From positions 255,035,199 to 255,099,198 of the forward strand of contig JARYHS010009186.1 of NCBI GenBank assembly GCA_031002005.1: a DNA stretch of 64,000 nucleotides, in the 5' to 3' direction. Every line of letters begins with the position of its first letter. Position 1 is the first letter of the stretch. The position numbers and the translations under genes were made by a program. This stretch comes from Vandiemenella viatica. Its lineage: Eukaryota > Arthropoda > Insecta > Orthoptera > Morabidae. The notes beneath the pieces were generated by a model, which was not told where the DNA came from, made no database searches, and saw only the letters and a program-made list of their open reading frames with translations. Positions 1 through 11,210 of the stretch are shown here, one piece after another.

Positions 1-200
1 AATCTTCATACATATCACAAAAATTACTTTGTTTAATAATTGTAATAATTGTCCAAACGTGCGCCTGCACAATGTTGACTGTCCTTTGCTACTAATGACA
101 GTTGACTTTTACCGTTACCGCCCATTGTTTTGCATGGTACGCGACAATCATACAAAAATTTATGGAAATGGGTAAGACGTAAGTTGGATCCTCTCATTGT

Positions 201-419
201 AATTTTTGTTTTTGTTTGCATATGGCATTACGCCTAGTCGACGTCGAGGTCTTTAAAGGCGGGATGGAACCAGGGAAAACAAACGGTAAGTAATTCGGAC
301 ATGGCCTTTTAGGAAGCATCCCGACATCCCTGTAGTGATTTGGGGAAACCATGGAAAACCCAAATCTGTATGCCCCGAAGGGGATTCGAACCGGCGTCCT
401 CCCGAATTCGAGGCCCTTG
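201..419 (-). mobile_element. SINE-A copy, head truncated
   Basis: tRNA-derived SINE read on the minus strand. The B-box region GGTTCGAATCC, the body ATTTGGGTTTTCCATGG, the 3' GACCTCGACGTCGACTAGG and an A-rich tail (201-216) are visible. The A-box half of the tRNA head is missing because the copy stops where the MITE at 423 begins. The same family recurs about 13 times in this window. Confidence 0.85.
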
Positions 420-422
420 TAA

Positions 423-829
423 GGGGGCGTCCATTAATAACGTGAGGTGAAATAGGGGGGAGGGGGGGTCCTGCGAAATCTCACGAAACCTCACCAAGGG
501 GGGAGGGGGTCAACGTGAGGTTTTGAAATTCTTGTAGTATGGTAGTGGTTAAAAAAAAGTCTACAAATGACACGAAAGTCGATTTTAAGGCGGTAAAAAC
601 CGACTTTAGGGGGGTATAACCACCCTTGGGAGAATGAGACCTAAAAAAAAGGTCTCAAAAAGTTCGTAGGTCCATTCGTAGGGGGGGGGGGAGAGGGGGG
701 CTCCGTCAAAATCTCACGTCATTTTACAGGGGGGGGGGGGGTCCGACCAAATCTCACCAAGTCTCACCAGAGGTGGGGCAGGGGTCCGGAACTACGGAAA
801 AACATCTCACGTAGTTAATGGATGCCCCC
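423..829. mobile_element. MITE family X, PIF/Harbinger-like
   Basis: Terminal inverted repeats GGGGGCGTCCATTAATAACG and (complement of the right end) GGGGGCATCCATTAACTACG, flanked by TAA at 420-422 and 830-832. No coding capacity; G-rich runs and 'AAATCTCACCAAG'-type subrepeats fill both halves. A 3-bp TWA duplication and G-rich ends fit PIF/Harbinger, but the superfamily is inferred. Other copies lie at 25650, 43763 (fragment) and 51057. Confidence 0.75.
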
Positions 830-832
830 TAA

Positions 833-1650
833 GAATAGTCCACCGAAAGCGTGCAAGCGGGACCAGTCGTCGTTCATCCTCGATTCGAGCCTCGTCCGCT
901 CGTTTGCTTGTCACGTGGGACAGCTGTCTGTCGTAAAGTCTTAACTGCACGCCCGACATCTCTCGGCTCTCATTCAAAACGACAGCGGCCACGGACTACC
1001 CTGTATAAAGCTTACCAGCACGTAGACTTCGTACCTGACTAGCTTTATATACGGGAAATGGTGCATAGAAAACGACTGTGGTTATTTTCCTTTTTCGTAG
1101 CAGTAGTTTAGTCTAAGAAATTTATGCAGAAAAGTATAGGAAGAGTGTTGTTACTAATAGACCATATATCGAAGATTTCAAGACGTAACCGCTCTCTCGT
1201 GCTGAAAGTTAGTCCTCATCCACTGAGAGGTAAAAGGAGTGTACCTCCGTATCCTTTTGTGCTGCTGAATGCCTGTTGCGAGTATCGGTAAGTACTGTAG
1301 TACTGTGCTCGTAGTTATAGTCACAGTAGTCCTTAGCGCTCCGTGGCGCACACACTTCGTTACTGAATCGATCTATACTACTATCAATCTGTAGGACACC
1401 TTGTCTGTTTGTTCTGGCATGAGGCTAAAACTAGTGAACGCGTGTCTTATGACGTTATGTGATATAACGCCGGAGAGGACATCAAAAACACGCCGTGGGG
1501 ACGGAGCCGCCTCTGCTGGCGGGTATGGCGCGCTGCTACCCACTCTCTGTCGGTAAACATAACAGGCGTGGGTAGTGGTGCGCTGTTGCCATCGGTTTGC
1601 AGCAGAGTTGCGCACCCCTTCTGTTGCTGTAAAGTGCTCTGTGCCAAATG
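833..1650. other. No feature recognised
   Basis: About 0.8 kb with no credible coding region and no repeat shared with the rest of the window. Short open frames here show no family resemblance. Confidence 0.5.
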
Positions 1651-1933
1651 ACACTAGGCAACGTGGTGGGGTGGCGGCGGCGAGGTAGCGAGGGCTTACC
1701 TGTGGCGCGCGCTGATCTCTATACTTCGGCTAACGAGGTGCGGCCTCCCTTGCAAGACGCCGTGCGAACGCGGCATTAAGGTGAATTCCCTCGGCGCGTT
1801 GTTTGGTAAGCCGCGCCGGACGAGTAGTGGTCGGGCTGCGCCGGGGCTCAAAGGATCCGGCCTTGGTGACGCCACGCGGTAAATATCAAAGGCGCGTGTA
1901 GCAGACACAACACTAGGCAAGGTGGTGGGGAGG
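1651..1933. repeat. Direct repeat unit of about 260 bp, GC-rich
   Basis: The string CACTAGGCAA(C/G)GTGGTGGGG occurs at 1651 and again at about 1910. The block GCGCGCGCTGATC..ACTTCGGCTAA.GAGGTGCG at 1705-1745 recurs at 3186-3230. The simplest reading is a tandem direct repeat whose second unit was split by the element at 1934-3171. Identity unknown. Confidence 0.5.
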
Positions 1934-3171
1934 GTGTCGGGAAAACTGCGCCCAGTGAAATTTGCGGCCAGTGAAATTTACGACCAGAACTGGGTCTCAA
2001 CAATGCTGTAGCGGTTTGAGTCTTTGAAATCGGTGTTTATTATTGAATAGGCTCAAACTGGTTGTGTTGACAGCCGCATTGTCGGTGCTCTGAGGGGATT
2101 GCTACGTTTGTAGCCTATGTTTTAGAACAGCTGTTAACGTTACAAATGTTTGATAGATTATAATTGTTATTAAAACATAAGTTTTATTCTGCCTTAAAAG
2201 ACGTAGAAAAGAAGTGTCATAGCGAGCCCTACACTTCTAGAATCGTATTAGATTTCATGCAAAATCTGCCTTTACATTACCAGTGCACGAAATATTCTAC
2301 TATCGGCAGTTGTGGGTTAACTGTTTTTGCATTTATGACTTGAAAACCAAAACAAGCAAAATCTATTACTGTCATGAAGGCATTGCGAAAATAGGAGGGA
2401 CTTAAGGTTTTCTCTTTCCGTAATCACTTCATAGCACATTTCATCCCCCAAACTGCAGGTTTTTGTGGGAGACGATGACATCATCCTAGAGTTTAACAAG
2501 TAGTGCTCCAAGCACTTTAAAAATATGTGCTCCCAAGTGAAGCTCAAAAACAAAATACGTGGTTTCTTTTCCCCACACACCGTCAGTCGTCTTGATGGCA
2601 TGATGGACGAAACTGATGGATATTGGTCTGACCGGATATCGAAATAATCTTGTCAGTCCACGTCATCCTCATGAATTTCTCCATAGATGACACGATAATG
2701 GAGCGACATCGCTCCATTTGCACGGATGGAGCGATCGTGTGACCCATCTTTAGACGACCCGTCTGCCAGCGCGATCTGTTAGTACCGCACTGGAGTCTCC
2801 GAACAGTGATGCAGATCAGCAAAAAATTCAACTTTCAGTAACGACTGCGAAAAAGTTAAAGAAATAATACTTAACTTGCGAAACAAGGTGATTTGCTTTT
2901 TAATTCGAAACATTTACGTGTATATTTTCTTTAATAGATAGAAACTAGTTTGGCTGTTTCGGCCGTGTAATGTAAAATGTCGCTGACTAGCTTCCGTTCT
3001 ATTTGTTCGCGTAAAAAACTTCCATTCCACGATATAATGAGACCAGGTCGGGTCGTCTAAAGGGGCCTTTAGTATGATTAGGACGGCCCGGCAGTGACAC
3101 AAAGAGAACAGGTATTGGCCGCAGATTTTAGGTTGGCCGCAAATTTCACTGGTCGCAGTTTTCACATATCC
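1934..3171. mobile_element. DNA transposon with TIRs, class uncertain (possibly Mutator-like)
   Basis: The left end contains GGGAAAACTGCGCCCAGTG and AAATTTGCGGCCA. The complement of the right end contains GTGAAAACTGCGACCAGTG and AAATTTGCGGCCA, giving about 33 bp of good inverted match. GGTGGGGAGG flanks both sides (1924-1933 and 3172-3181), an 8-10 bp duplication. The interior (2300-2830) has only short open frames with no recognised transposase motif. A 9-bp class duplication would suit Mutator-like elements; hAT cannot be excluded. Confidence 0.55.
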
Positions 3172-3245
3172 GGTGGGGAGGCCGGCGCGCGCTGATCCGT
3201 GAACTTCGGCTAATGAGGTGCGTCCGCCCTTACAACGCGCAGCTT

Positions 3246-3762
3246 TACATTAGTCGCTCCACTGCTTATCGTATTTCTTGTGCCACATCGATTTGCATTC
3301 TCTGCCTTCTACCCTCTCAGTCCGGTCACTGCTAGGACCGAAACAGTTTCTCGTTCCTCCCTTACTTAGCTGGAGTTTCGACTCTCGCGTTGCACCAGGT
3401 GCTGTTTAGTAAACTGGCAGGTGCTGCTCGCCGTGGGAGCTGCACTTTGCGCAGCCGCCGCCTCTTGTAGCTACCCCACACCTGACACCACTCGACGCGA
3501 TCTCGCAACAAGTAGCGCGCGGGATGGGCGGTGAGTCGGTTCCCGCTACCCTCCAGCTTTTATTTGTTCTGCAGCTTAGGGAAGCCCTCCAAGTGATGAA
3601 GCACCGACCGTGAGCCGATAAAACTGTCTCGGTGCTGTTTAGGCCCTTCTGACCGGGAGATGCTGTAGCCACAACGCTCACAACGCTCACAGCACGCGAA
3701 ATTAGCGACCTTCTAAATACCACTAGTCTGAAGAGTTGAACACCACCAGCTTCGATCGTTCT
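3246..3762. other. No feature recognised
   Basis: GC-richer unique-looking stretch. A 128-codon minus-strand frame (3406-3792) runs into the LINE tail and has no recognisable domain, so it is not called a gene. Confidence 0.45.
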
Positions 3763-4315
3763 ACATCTACAACTACACTCTGCAGTTCGCAAATATTGTG
3801 GTAGGCAGAGGGCGCTTTACACCAAAACTAACTCTGCGCATTCCAATCTCGAATAGCCCGAAGAACGACAGAATACATATAAGCGTCAGTACGGCATCTT
3901 ATTTCTCTTATCTTGTCTCTTCGTGTCGTTACGACCTAAATAAATTGGTGGACGACGTATTTCATTGCACTCGTAAATGAAAGAATAATTTCGCATATTC
4001 GCCAACAAACTCCGACGAAATCGGCACCGAGGATGGTGGTGTAACGGTTAGCGTTCTGGCATCGCATTCGGAAGGATGGCGGTTCAAATCCCCGTCCGGG
4101 CATCCAGATTTGGGTTTTCCATGGTTTCCCAAATCACTCCAGGCAAATGCCGGGATGCTTCCTTCAAAAGGCCATGGCCGAATTCCTTCTCATTCCTTGC
4201 CCCCCATCCTTTCCCGTCTCTAAAGACCTCGCTGTTAAGAGACGTTAAGCAGTAAAAAAAAAACGAAATCGGCGCCTCCTGTCTGCCAGACAATCCCAGT
4301 CCACTCTATTGTTAG
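3763..4315 (-). mobile_element. LINE-T copy A, 3' end, split by a SINE
   Basis: The minus-strand 3' end of the CR1/Jockey-group LINE 'T' begins with a degenerate (CATCTA)n tail at 3763, followed by the conserved ACTCTGCAGTTCGCAAA and GGCAGAGGGCGC blocks. It continues to 4025, is interrupted by the SINE at 4026-4263, and resumes at 4274. Only the C-terminal RT-protein region and 3' UTR remain; it is a relic. Confidence 0.75.
4026..4263 (+). mobile_element. SINE-A copy (subfamily b), intact with TSD
   Basis: Complete tRNA-like head (GGTGGTGTAACGGTTAGCG, B box GGTTCAAATCC), conserved body, subfamily-b 3' end (AGACCTCGCTGTTAAGAGAC) and poly-A. The 11-bp target duplication ACGAAATCGGC lies at 4015-4025 and 4263-4273. 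It was inserted into the LINE-T copy, so it is younger than that copy. Confidence 0.9.
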
Positions 4316-4413
4316 AAACAACCTAAACACATTTTAATGCCGTTACCTAAACTTCTCTAAAGTTCTGATTTTTCTTTCATATTAATATTTGCTGTTACGG
4401 TACAAGGCTATGG

Positions 4414-4655
4414 CCGAGCGTGGCGGGTGAGTGGTTAACGTTCTGGCCTCGTATTCAGGAAAACGCCGGTTCGAATTCCCGTCCGGGCATCCAGATTTGG
4501 GTTTTCCATGGTTTCCCCAAATCACTCCAGGCGAATGCCGGGAAGCTTCCTTCAAAAACTCCATGGCCGAATTACTTCCCGTTCCTTGTCCCCAGTTCCA
4601 TACCGCCTCTAATGACCTTAGCCGTCGACGAAGCGTAAAGCCATAAGTAAAAAAA
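4414..4655 (+). mobile_element. SINE-A copy (subfamily a)
   Basis: Head GCCGAGCGTGGCGGGTGAG, B box GGTTCGAATTCC, body, subfamily-a 3' end (TGACCTTAGCCGTCGACGAA) and poly-A to about 4655. No clean target duplication was seen. Confidence 0.85.
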
Positions 4656-5020
4656 AAAATATTAATTCTCTCAACAGGGGAAGGGGAGGGTCGAAACGAG
4701 ATGCCGTCGGTTTTTACACAACAAAATGCGCTTAAAAAAAAAACTCACTATATGCATAATTGTCGAAACTGATTGCCGGGAATTATCTGTATACACGATT
4801 GAATAAATAAATAAAGTTGCCTGTAGCGAGATTCAATCCGGCGCGACAGGCTTACGAGGCAGAGCTGTGACAAGCGTCTCTTGAAGTCTACGTAACCTAC
4901 AAAGTATTTGAACTGAACGCAATATTTGAATGGTGATTTTCTCGACAGCGGCGGAAAAGCGCTTGTTATTGACTTGCCACATTACACACTTGTTGGCCTA
5001 CAAACTGAAGGTTGGTTTGA
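4656..5020. other. No feature recognised
   Basis: Short AT-rich stretch between a SINE and a LINE relic. No open frame or repeat is evident. Confidence 0.45.
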
Positions 5021-6358
5021 AGAGTACCTTCTGACTGGAAAATAGCCCAGGTAATTCCTGTTTTGAAGAAAGGAGATCGGAGTGATCCTATGAATTATCG
5101 ACCCATATCTCGAACATCTGTATGCAGTAGAATTCTGGAGTATGTCATATCCTCTAACATTATAAAGTTTCTAGATTAGAACGAGTTACTTACACCGTGT
5201 CAACGCGGATTTCGAAATAAGAGATCGTGTGAAACTCAATTGGCCCAACTTTCGCATGACGTAATGAAAGTTATCGGTGCAGGATCAGAAGTTCATGTGA
5301 TATTCTTGGATTTACAGAAAGCTTTTAATTCTCTGTACCACACAACCGACTTTTAGCGAAGATTCGAGCATACGGTATATCGGATCAGATTTGCGAATGA
5401 ATACGTGATTTTCTAACTAATCGACCACAGTATGTCGTTGTTGACGTGGAAGCCACTTCTAAGCTAGATGTTACTTCTGGCGTTCCTCAAGGAAGTGTAA
5501 TAGGACAACTTCTTTTTTTAATTTTTATAAACGATCTAGGTGACAACGTCAAATACTGATCGCGATTGTTTGCCGACGATGCAGTTATCTATAGGGAAAT
5601 AAGGTGCTCTGACGATTGCTTAGAAATTCAGCGCGATCTGGATGCTATTTCCGAATGGTGCCGTAAATGGCAGCTTTCACTTAATTGTAAAAAGTGCAAT
5701 ACAATGCGAATAAGCAACAAAAAGAATCAGTTTGCTCACGAGTACAAAGTAAACAATTCAGTTGGTGACACGGTTGATTCTCTGAAGTATCTGGGGGTAA
5801 TAATACAAAGCAACATGAGATGGGGCTTGCACATAACTTCCGTCGTAGGCAAAGCTAATTCTAAATTACGATTCATAGGTCGTATTCTGAGGAATTGTAA
5901 TGCTCACACAAAGGAAATAGCGTATAGAACACTAGTGCGGATTACTCTTGTAGAGTTTGGGATCCGTATCGCAATGGTCTGATTGACTCAGTGGAGAGGG
6001 TGCAGAGGAGAGCCACTCGATTCGTGACTGGTTGCTACAGCCCTTATGAAAGCGACACACAATTGATTGGGCTGGGATTAGTTGGAAGACAGACGACGTC
6101 ATTTGCGTTTGAATGTATTGGAGAATATGCGAAATTCTATGACCTACGAGTGCAGTGAGATACTTCTTCCGCCAACCTATTTATGTCGCAATGACCGGAG
6201 GGATAAGATTCGAGAAATAAGATGCCGTACTGATGCTTTTATGTATTCTTTCTTTCCTCGTGCTATTCGGGACTGGAATGCGCGGGTTTAGGATTGGTGC
6301 TTAGCACCCTCTGCCACCCACAATGTTTGTGAATTGCAGAGTATGGATGTGGATGTAG
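5021..6358 (+). pseudogene. LINE-T copy B: reverse transcriptase relic
   Basis: Plus-strand RT remnant of a CR1/Jockey-group LINE. In order one can read the RT block NYRPIS (about 5090), QRGFR (about 5205), LDLQKAF (about 5310), VPQGSV (about 5480), the catalytic FADD (5566-5580) and YLGVIIQSN (about 5790). A C-terminal block follows (DRRDKIREIRCRTDAFMYS, 6195-6251). In-frame stops (for example near 5178, 5400 and 5558) and frameshifts near 5940 and 6060 inactivate it. The 3' end carries TGCTTAGCACCCTCTGCC, then a degenerate GGATGT repeat tail at 6342-6358. The 5' half (endonuclease) is absent. Exact clade unresolved. Confidence 0.85.
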
Positions 6359-6668
6359 ATCATCGCGAAGGAGGTGTACTAAGTCATAGTTTGAGATGTA
6401 GGGCGGCCGGTTTGCATCCTGCAACTTAACCCAGTGGAATAAGAGCTGTAGAGGGGGGCCGCTGTGACGAGTGGTGGTGGAGACTGTTTACGCACGCAGG
6501 GGGAGTGGACTCTTTAACCTGTTTGTTTGCGGCCAGGTCGATACAGAGACGCCGACCTCGTCTTGTCGGAGCCGCTGGCGACGCCACCTCCCTCTTCTCT
6601 CCCTCCACGATCACCGGACCAACAGTGAACAACGCTCACTCGTAATGTAATTGCGATACAGCGCACGC
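6359..6668. other. No feature recognised
   Basis: About 0.3 kb, moderately GC-rich; no repeat or coding signal supported. Confidence 0.4.
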
Positions 6669-6848
6669 TACGGTGCCAATTTCCATACACACTCATGTCT
6701 CCCCCTTTCTTGTAACCATCTACTTTTACCCTCTACAAATTTCATATTTAAATTCTTTCAACGTTTTTGGTAAATTATTCATCAATTCTCTAGTTAACTT
6801 ATTCCAATCCCTGACCCCACTACCTACGAAAGAAAATGTTGCCACACC

Positions 6849-6911
6849 CTTCATCTACATCTACATCTACATATATACTCTGCAATTCACAAAATTGTGG
6901 GTGGCAGAGGG
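6849..6911 (-). mobile_element. Extremely 5'-truncated LINE-T insertion (tail only)
   Basis: (CATCTA)n followed by TACTCTGCAATTCAC and GTGGGTGGCAGAGGGTG, the last ~60 bp of LINE-T on the minus strand. It sits in LINE-V exactly where the other two LINE-V copies have no such sequence. Confidence 0.7.
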
Positions 6912-7071
6912 TGCCTGAAATCGAGTGCCAGCTTGTGGTCATGGTCATCTTTTCCCTTCCATGCATTATTTTTCATTCTTACACCAATATCTTTCCACGC
7001 CTTATCAGCAATATTCGCCTTGTACAGTCCCATGACTCACCCTTCACCCTCCTCCTGTCTTCCAATTAATC

Positions 7072-7327
7072 TTTTTTTTTTTTTTTTTTTAACTTATTGC
7101 TTTACGCATCGTCGACGGCTAAGGTCATTAGAGGCGAGATGGGATTGGGGAGAAGGAACGGGAGGGAATTTGGCCATGGCCTTTTTGAAGGAAGCTTCCC
7201 AGCATTCGCCGGGAGTGTTTTTGGGAAAACGATGGAAAATCCAAATCTGGATGCCCGGACGGGGATTCGAACCCGCGTCCTCCCGAATGCGAGGCCAGAA
7301 CGTTAACCGTTCACCCACCACTCTCCG
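7072..7327 (-). mobile_element. SINE-A copy (subfamily a) in LINE-V, with TSD
   Basis: Poly-T at the left, then TTTACGCATCGTCGACGGC, the SINE body on the minus strand and the tRNA-like head ending near 7325. The duplication TCCAAT(T/G)AATC flanks it at 7061-7071 and 7328-7338, and removing it restores the LINE-V sequence seen at about 37248. Confidence 0.9.
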
Positions 7328-7530
7328 TCCAATGAATCCCATTGTAGTTCTTTTTATCATATCGGTTATTGATGTGTTCTGCTGTTATTTACAGAGACAA
7401 ATCTAGCAGCCCTTCTTTGCACCCTCTCCAACTCCTGTATCTGATGCCAAAAATGTGGGTCCCATACTGCACCACCATATTCAAGTTTTGTAACCCAGAT
7501 TGTTGGGATGCGCCGCTTGTGATACGTGAC

Positions 7531-8279
7531 GACACCGACTTACGCATTGTACTAAGCACAACACCTTGCATTCTTCAGTGTTATGATCTAATTATACAGT
7601 CACGGAGAAAAATTACAGTAACATTAAACATCCCGTTTACACTTCAGAAAAAAAAAACATCCGCATAAAATCAGAAAACCATCTTATAGTGCTTCAAAAT
7701 AATTTTTATTATTACTGATTACTTGAAAAGAAATTGAAAAACTTTTTTAAGTACTATGTAGATAAATTTCAGTTTGGAAAAAGCCCGAAATTCAACAGAA
7801 GTGATCAAGAGATGTTGTAAACAAAAATACTTTCGTGGTTTTCTAGGAGACTTGTGACTGTATAAAAATAATTAGACGGCTATAATAGAATCGGACACTC
7901 ATCAGATTAATACATCAATAGGGAACGATGCTAGGCAGTTCCGTGCTCTATTATTACCTGAACCTGTACATGCAGCAATAAATGGCGGAACTGAAAGAGA
8001 AATTTGAGGTTAGCTTAAAGTTTCAGTATGTCACCACGGACCGATGTTATTCTCTTGTTGGCCGATTAATCTGAATGTATCCACGAAGCGCTGAGAGTAA
8101 AATATTGGCGGAACAATTCTAAGTAAATAAAGACGAAATTAAGCAGAAGTGGTCATAATTTAATCTAATGAATGTGAAGTGTATTGGGATCTTGTTAAAA
8201 TGCAGCACGAGAGTTTCAATGTTGACTTCAAGTAACCGTACTACATAAATGAAGAGACATTTCTTTCGGAACCGTGAAT
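7531..8279. other. No feature recognised
   Basis: AT-rich stretch without family resemblance. The left edge may still be LINE-V sequence. No credible ORF. Confidence 0.45.
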
Positions 8280-9075
8280 ATCTTTTATTTATTGATTTGT
8301 TTATCAATCTTGTTTCGTGGATCCCTGCTGAGGAAGGACCTCTGGGATGTGAAACATGTCATGGTTAATACACATACATACAATATGAATCGTAGTAAAA
8401 ACAATTATATGTTCCAAAGACAAATAAAGAGATTAATAATAAAAATTAATTTTTACAACTGAATTTTGTATAAGTCACAGTGAATACAATTAATTAATTT
8501 GTTCAAATTCTTGAATGGAGTAGAAGGAGTTGCCAGTAAGATAATCTCTCAGTTTTTCTTTAAATATATCTTTATTATCTGCAAACTGTTTTATACTGTT
8601 GGGAAGTTTATTAAACAGATGTATACCAGAATAATTAACTCCTCTTTGTACTAATGACAGAGATGTTTGTGTTTTGTGCAAGTTATTTCTGTCTCTTGTA
8701 CTGAAATTGTATGCCTGTGAATTAGAAGTAAACAGGTTAAAATGATCTATGAGAAAGCACATGAGAGAATATGTATACTGAGAAGTCATTGTAAGAATAT
8801 TGAGTTTTTTTTTTTTAAAAAGTTGTGTCCAAGAAGTTCTTGGTTTTACCCTACACAACATCCTAATAACTCTTTTCTGTGCTAAGAAAAAACTTTTTTA
8901 CTTTGTGACGAGTTGCCCCAAAAAATTATGCCATATGACATCACTGAATGAAAATATGAGGAATACACCTGTTTCCTTAATTCTAGATCTGCTGTTAGAG
9001 AAAGTGTTCGTATTGCAAAGGTGGCACTACTTAACTTCTTCAGTAGTGAAGTGATATGTTCGTGTCAACAGAGTT
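8280..9075 (-). pseudogene. LINE relic, RT C-terminal domain and 3' UTR
   Basis: The minus strand reads, from about 9060 downward, KLSSATFAIRTL, SYGIIFWGNSS, KRVIRMLCRVKPRTSW, NILTMTSQYTYSLMCF and, near 8600, GIHLFNKLPNSIK..F.K.LRDYL. This is the C-terminal region of a CR1-group LINE RT of a type common in insects. Frameshifts near 8895 and 8815 break it. The 3' UTR continues to about 8280 (CCTCTGGGATGTGAAACATG region). RT catalytic blocks are absent. Confidence 0.75.
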
Positions 9076-9638
9076 TCTTACCTATTTTAATAACAAGGAA
9101 TTTTATAGTCTTTGTTTCTAATATACTTATAACTTATTAGCTACATCTGATTAAAACAAAATTGAGCTGCAGCTGGCATGTGTTCGAGACGAGATTGGGC
9201 CTTTCTCGTCCATATCACGCTGTTACCCCCAGTTGGTGTGGAAACGCTATTAAACTACGTGTGTCGTAGACAGCTGTCTGGTGGCAGTCGGCAGCTGATT
9301 AATCCGCAGAAATTGAGTGGAAATCTCGCAAGTCTGTTTGCTCTGTGGTGCTGTCGAGTGCGCGGATATCTTTTCAGCCGGGCGGACACAATCGATGAGG
9401 GAGCGATTGTTGGCGCCCCATTGAAGGTCTTAATCGGCCGCCTGGAAGCGACTGATTAGCGCATTCAGCGCCAACAAAGCGCGCGCTTCCCGCAGGCGAG
9501 TACATCCACGTATACCAGGGAGTACCATCCCAGCTTACTACATGCGGCATACATTCTAACGAACAACTGAAACACCTGCTTGTGATAACGCATTACACTA
9601 ACTAACTAACGCTAGTTATTTATTCACTATGTGTAAGC
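9076..9638. other. Mostly unique sequence with a GC-rich block (about 9170-9500)
   Basis: The 9170-9500 block is clearly GC-richer than its surroundings and belongs to no repeat seen here. A 93-codon open frame (9178-9459, +) has no recognised domain. It could be a regulatory or conserved non-coding block, but nothing in the sequence proves it. Confidence 0.35.
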
Positions 9639-10473
9639 TAAGGATGAGTAAATGAAAAAATATAACGATAAATATGGTATCGACATTTACAATCAGTATC
9701 GATCTGTATCGAAAAAAATATCGATATGTCGATATATCTATATTTTTGTTTAAAGCCGGTAATTTTCAAAAAATATACCCGAAATATATTAAAATATTAA
9801 AGAAAATTCAGAAAATTAAAAATATATGTGGAAATTATACAAAATTTTATAATTTATTTTTACAATCAGTCAAACCAGTATTCATCTGATGTAGACATCA
9901 AAAGAACACTCTGTTTTATGTGTTCCTCGTCAGTCTACTCCTGTTGTCTGGTGCCGCCTAGTTAACTGTAGAAGACACTCTTTCGGACGACACAGAAGAG
10001 GCTTCGCATATCAGGTAATTCGTCAACTTCAATAAAAAAAATTGAAAATAGAAACTGTAAACTAACATCAACCCTCAAATTCGCAACACGGATGCTTAAT
10101 TCATATTCTTCAACGGTTAGATTATTTTTTTAAAATAATCTGACAGTTAACATTCAAATATGTTGTCAAAAAATGATGTTAACGTAAACTCGTTAAAATT
10201 TTTAACATATTTTTTAACCTGTTAAATGTTGAGCAAAAACTGTTAAATTACGATGAATTCACTTTTTTAAGATCCGTTCAGATCAGATATGTCGAGGTAT
10301 TTATCCAAAATATATGTATATATACATATACGCAACACATGAAATTCGATACTGATTTGCGTTCGTACAAAAATATCGAATTAGTGCTTAAAATTGATAC
10401 TTCAAATAAAATATCGCTTGTTTTATGAAAAATATCGATATTTCGATACATCGATATATTTTTTCCAAGCCTA
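9639..10473. mobile_element. Non-autonomous hAT-like element
   Basis: An 8-bp imperfect duplication, GTGTAAGC (9631-9638) and GTATAAGC (10474-10481), flanks TAAGGATGAG at the left and the complement TAGGCTTGG at the right. Both ends are rich in ATCGATAT motifs (TATCGATATGTCGATATATC at about 9719; AATATCGATATTTCGATAC near 10430), forming subterminal inverted repeats. No transposase is visible. Confidence 0.6.
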
Positions 10474-10600
10474 GTATAAGCCCAGTGCGGTTTTGCGTGT
10501 GGTCATAGGTCTAGAATATTTCTCAATTTTAGGATTCAAAGATATAAACTCTTGACTGTGTTTTGGGTTTGGTCACGGGTCAAAGCAGCTCTGGCAGCTA
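10474..10600. repeat. Fragment of repeat R
   Basis: GGTCATAGGTCTAGAATATT...AATTTTAGGATTCAAAG resembles the left part of repeat R at 42003-42075 (CACGGGTCTAGAACAGTTCA, TTTTAGGGTCAAGGATTATG). Confidence 0.4.
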
Positions 10601-10948
10601 AGGAAGGCCGGGCGCGTGACAAAAGCGTTTAATGACGTCAGCTTCATCATTTTGTAGCTGTTTGAAGAGGATCAGAGGTATTGATACCTTGGTCAGATCT
10701 GGCTGATTTACAAACTTGACCCGTATTTTATTCAAACGGTTCGCTATGCAAAATTTTAACAAATGTACCTTACTTTGCTTCCTATGCTATCCTTGGGGTG
10801 TCTTCGACTTCCTATCCTATTTTACGAGACCGTTGGCTTTACATTATTAAAATCCGACCAGTAGTTTTAGTGTGAATCGTGCTCTTCGAGACAGGGAGAT
10901 TTTTTTTTTTTTTAACCATTTGATTCCTTCTTAGCAGCTTGCCCCAAA

Positions 10949-10982
<34 letters not shown>

Positions 10983-11210
10983 TTGAAATATATTAAATGT
11001 AATTTTCTCGTTTATAGTTTTATTATATTTATAGATAATGCGGTAGTTAAATAGTTTTTGTCCTCCTTTGAGGAATAGTATTGCTGTTTTTCTCCTTTGT
11101 TTTGTCTTCCTTTGGACTATTTACCTGTTCACCTCTTCGTCCATCCTCGAGTCCTTCATAATCTATCGTCAGTAACTTCTTCATTTTTAGTTTCCGTGCT
11201 TCCCGCGTGG
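10601..11210. other. No gene recognised; poly-T runs
   Basis: Contains T homopolymers (10903-10914 and about 10952-10981) and otherwise featureless AT-rich DNA. Confidence 0.5.

Larger units (their letters stand above)
6669..7530 (-). pseudogene. LINE-V copy 1: RT C-terminus relic with two insertions
   Basis: Minus-strand 3' part of a second CR1-like LINE. Around 7390-7500 the minus strand reads WDPHF..QELERVQ..AARF-like residues; 6669-7060 matches the copies at 36845 and 37446 (CTTATTCCAATCCCTGAC, TCTTTTCCCTTCCATG). It is split by a 63-bp LINE-T tail (6849-6911) and by a SINE-A (7072-7327). No frame is intact. Confidence 0.75.

Noticed and set aside
2317..2831. Two minus-strand frames as a transposase of the 1934-3171 element
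   Set aside because: They are in different frames, short, and show no DDE or zinc-finger motif I could identify.
3406..3792. 128-codon frame as a possible host gene
   Set aside because: It ends inside the LINE-T tail and has no recognisable domain or splice structure.
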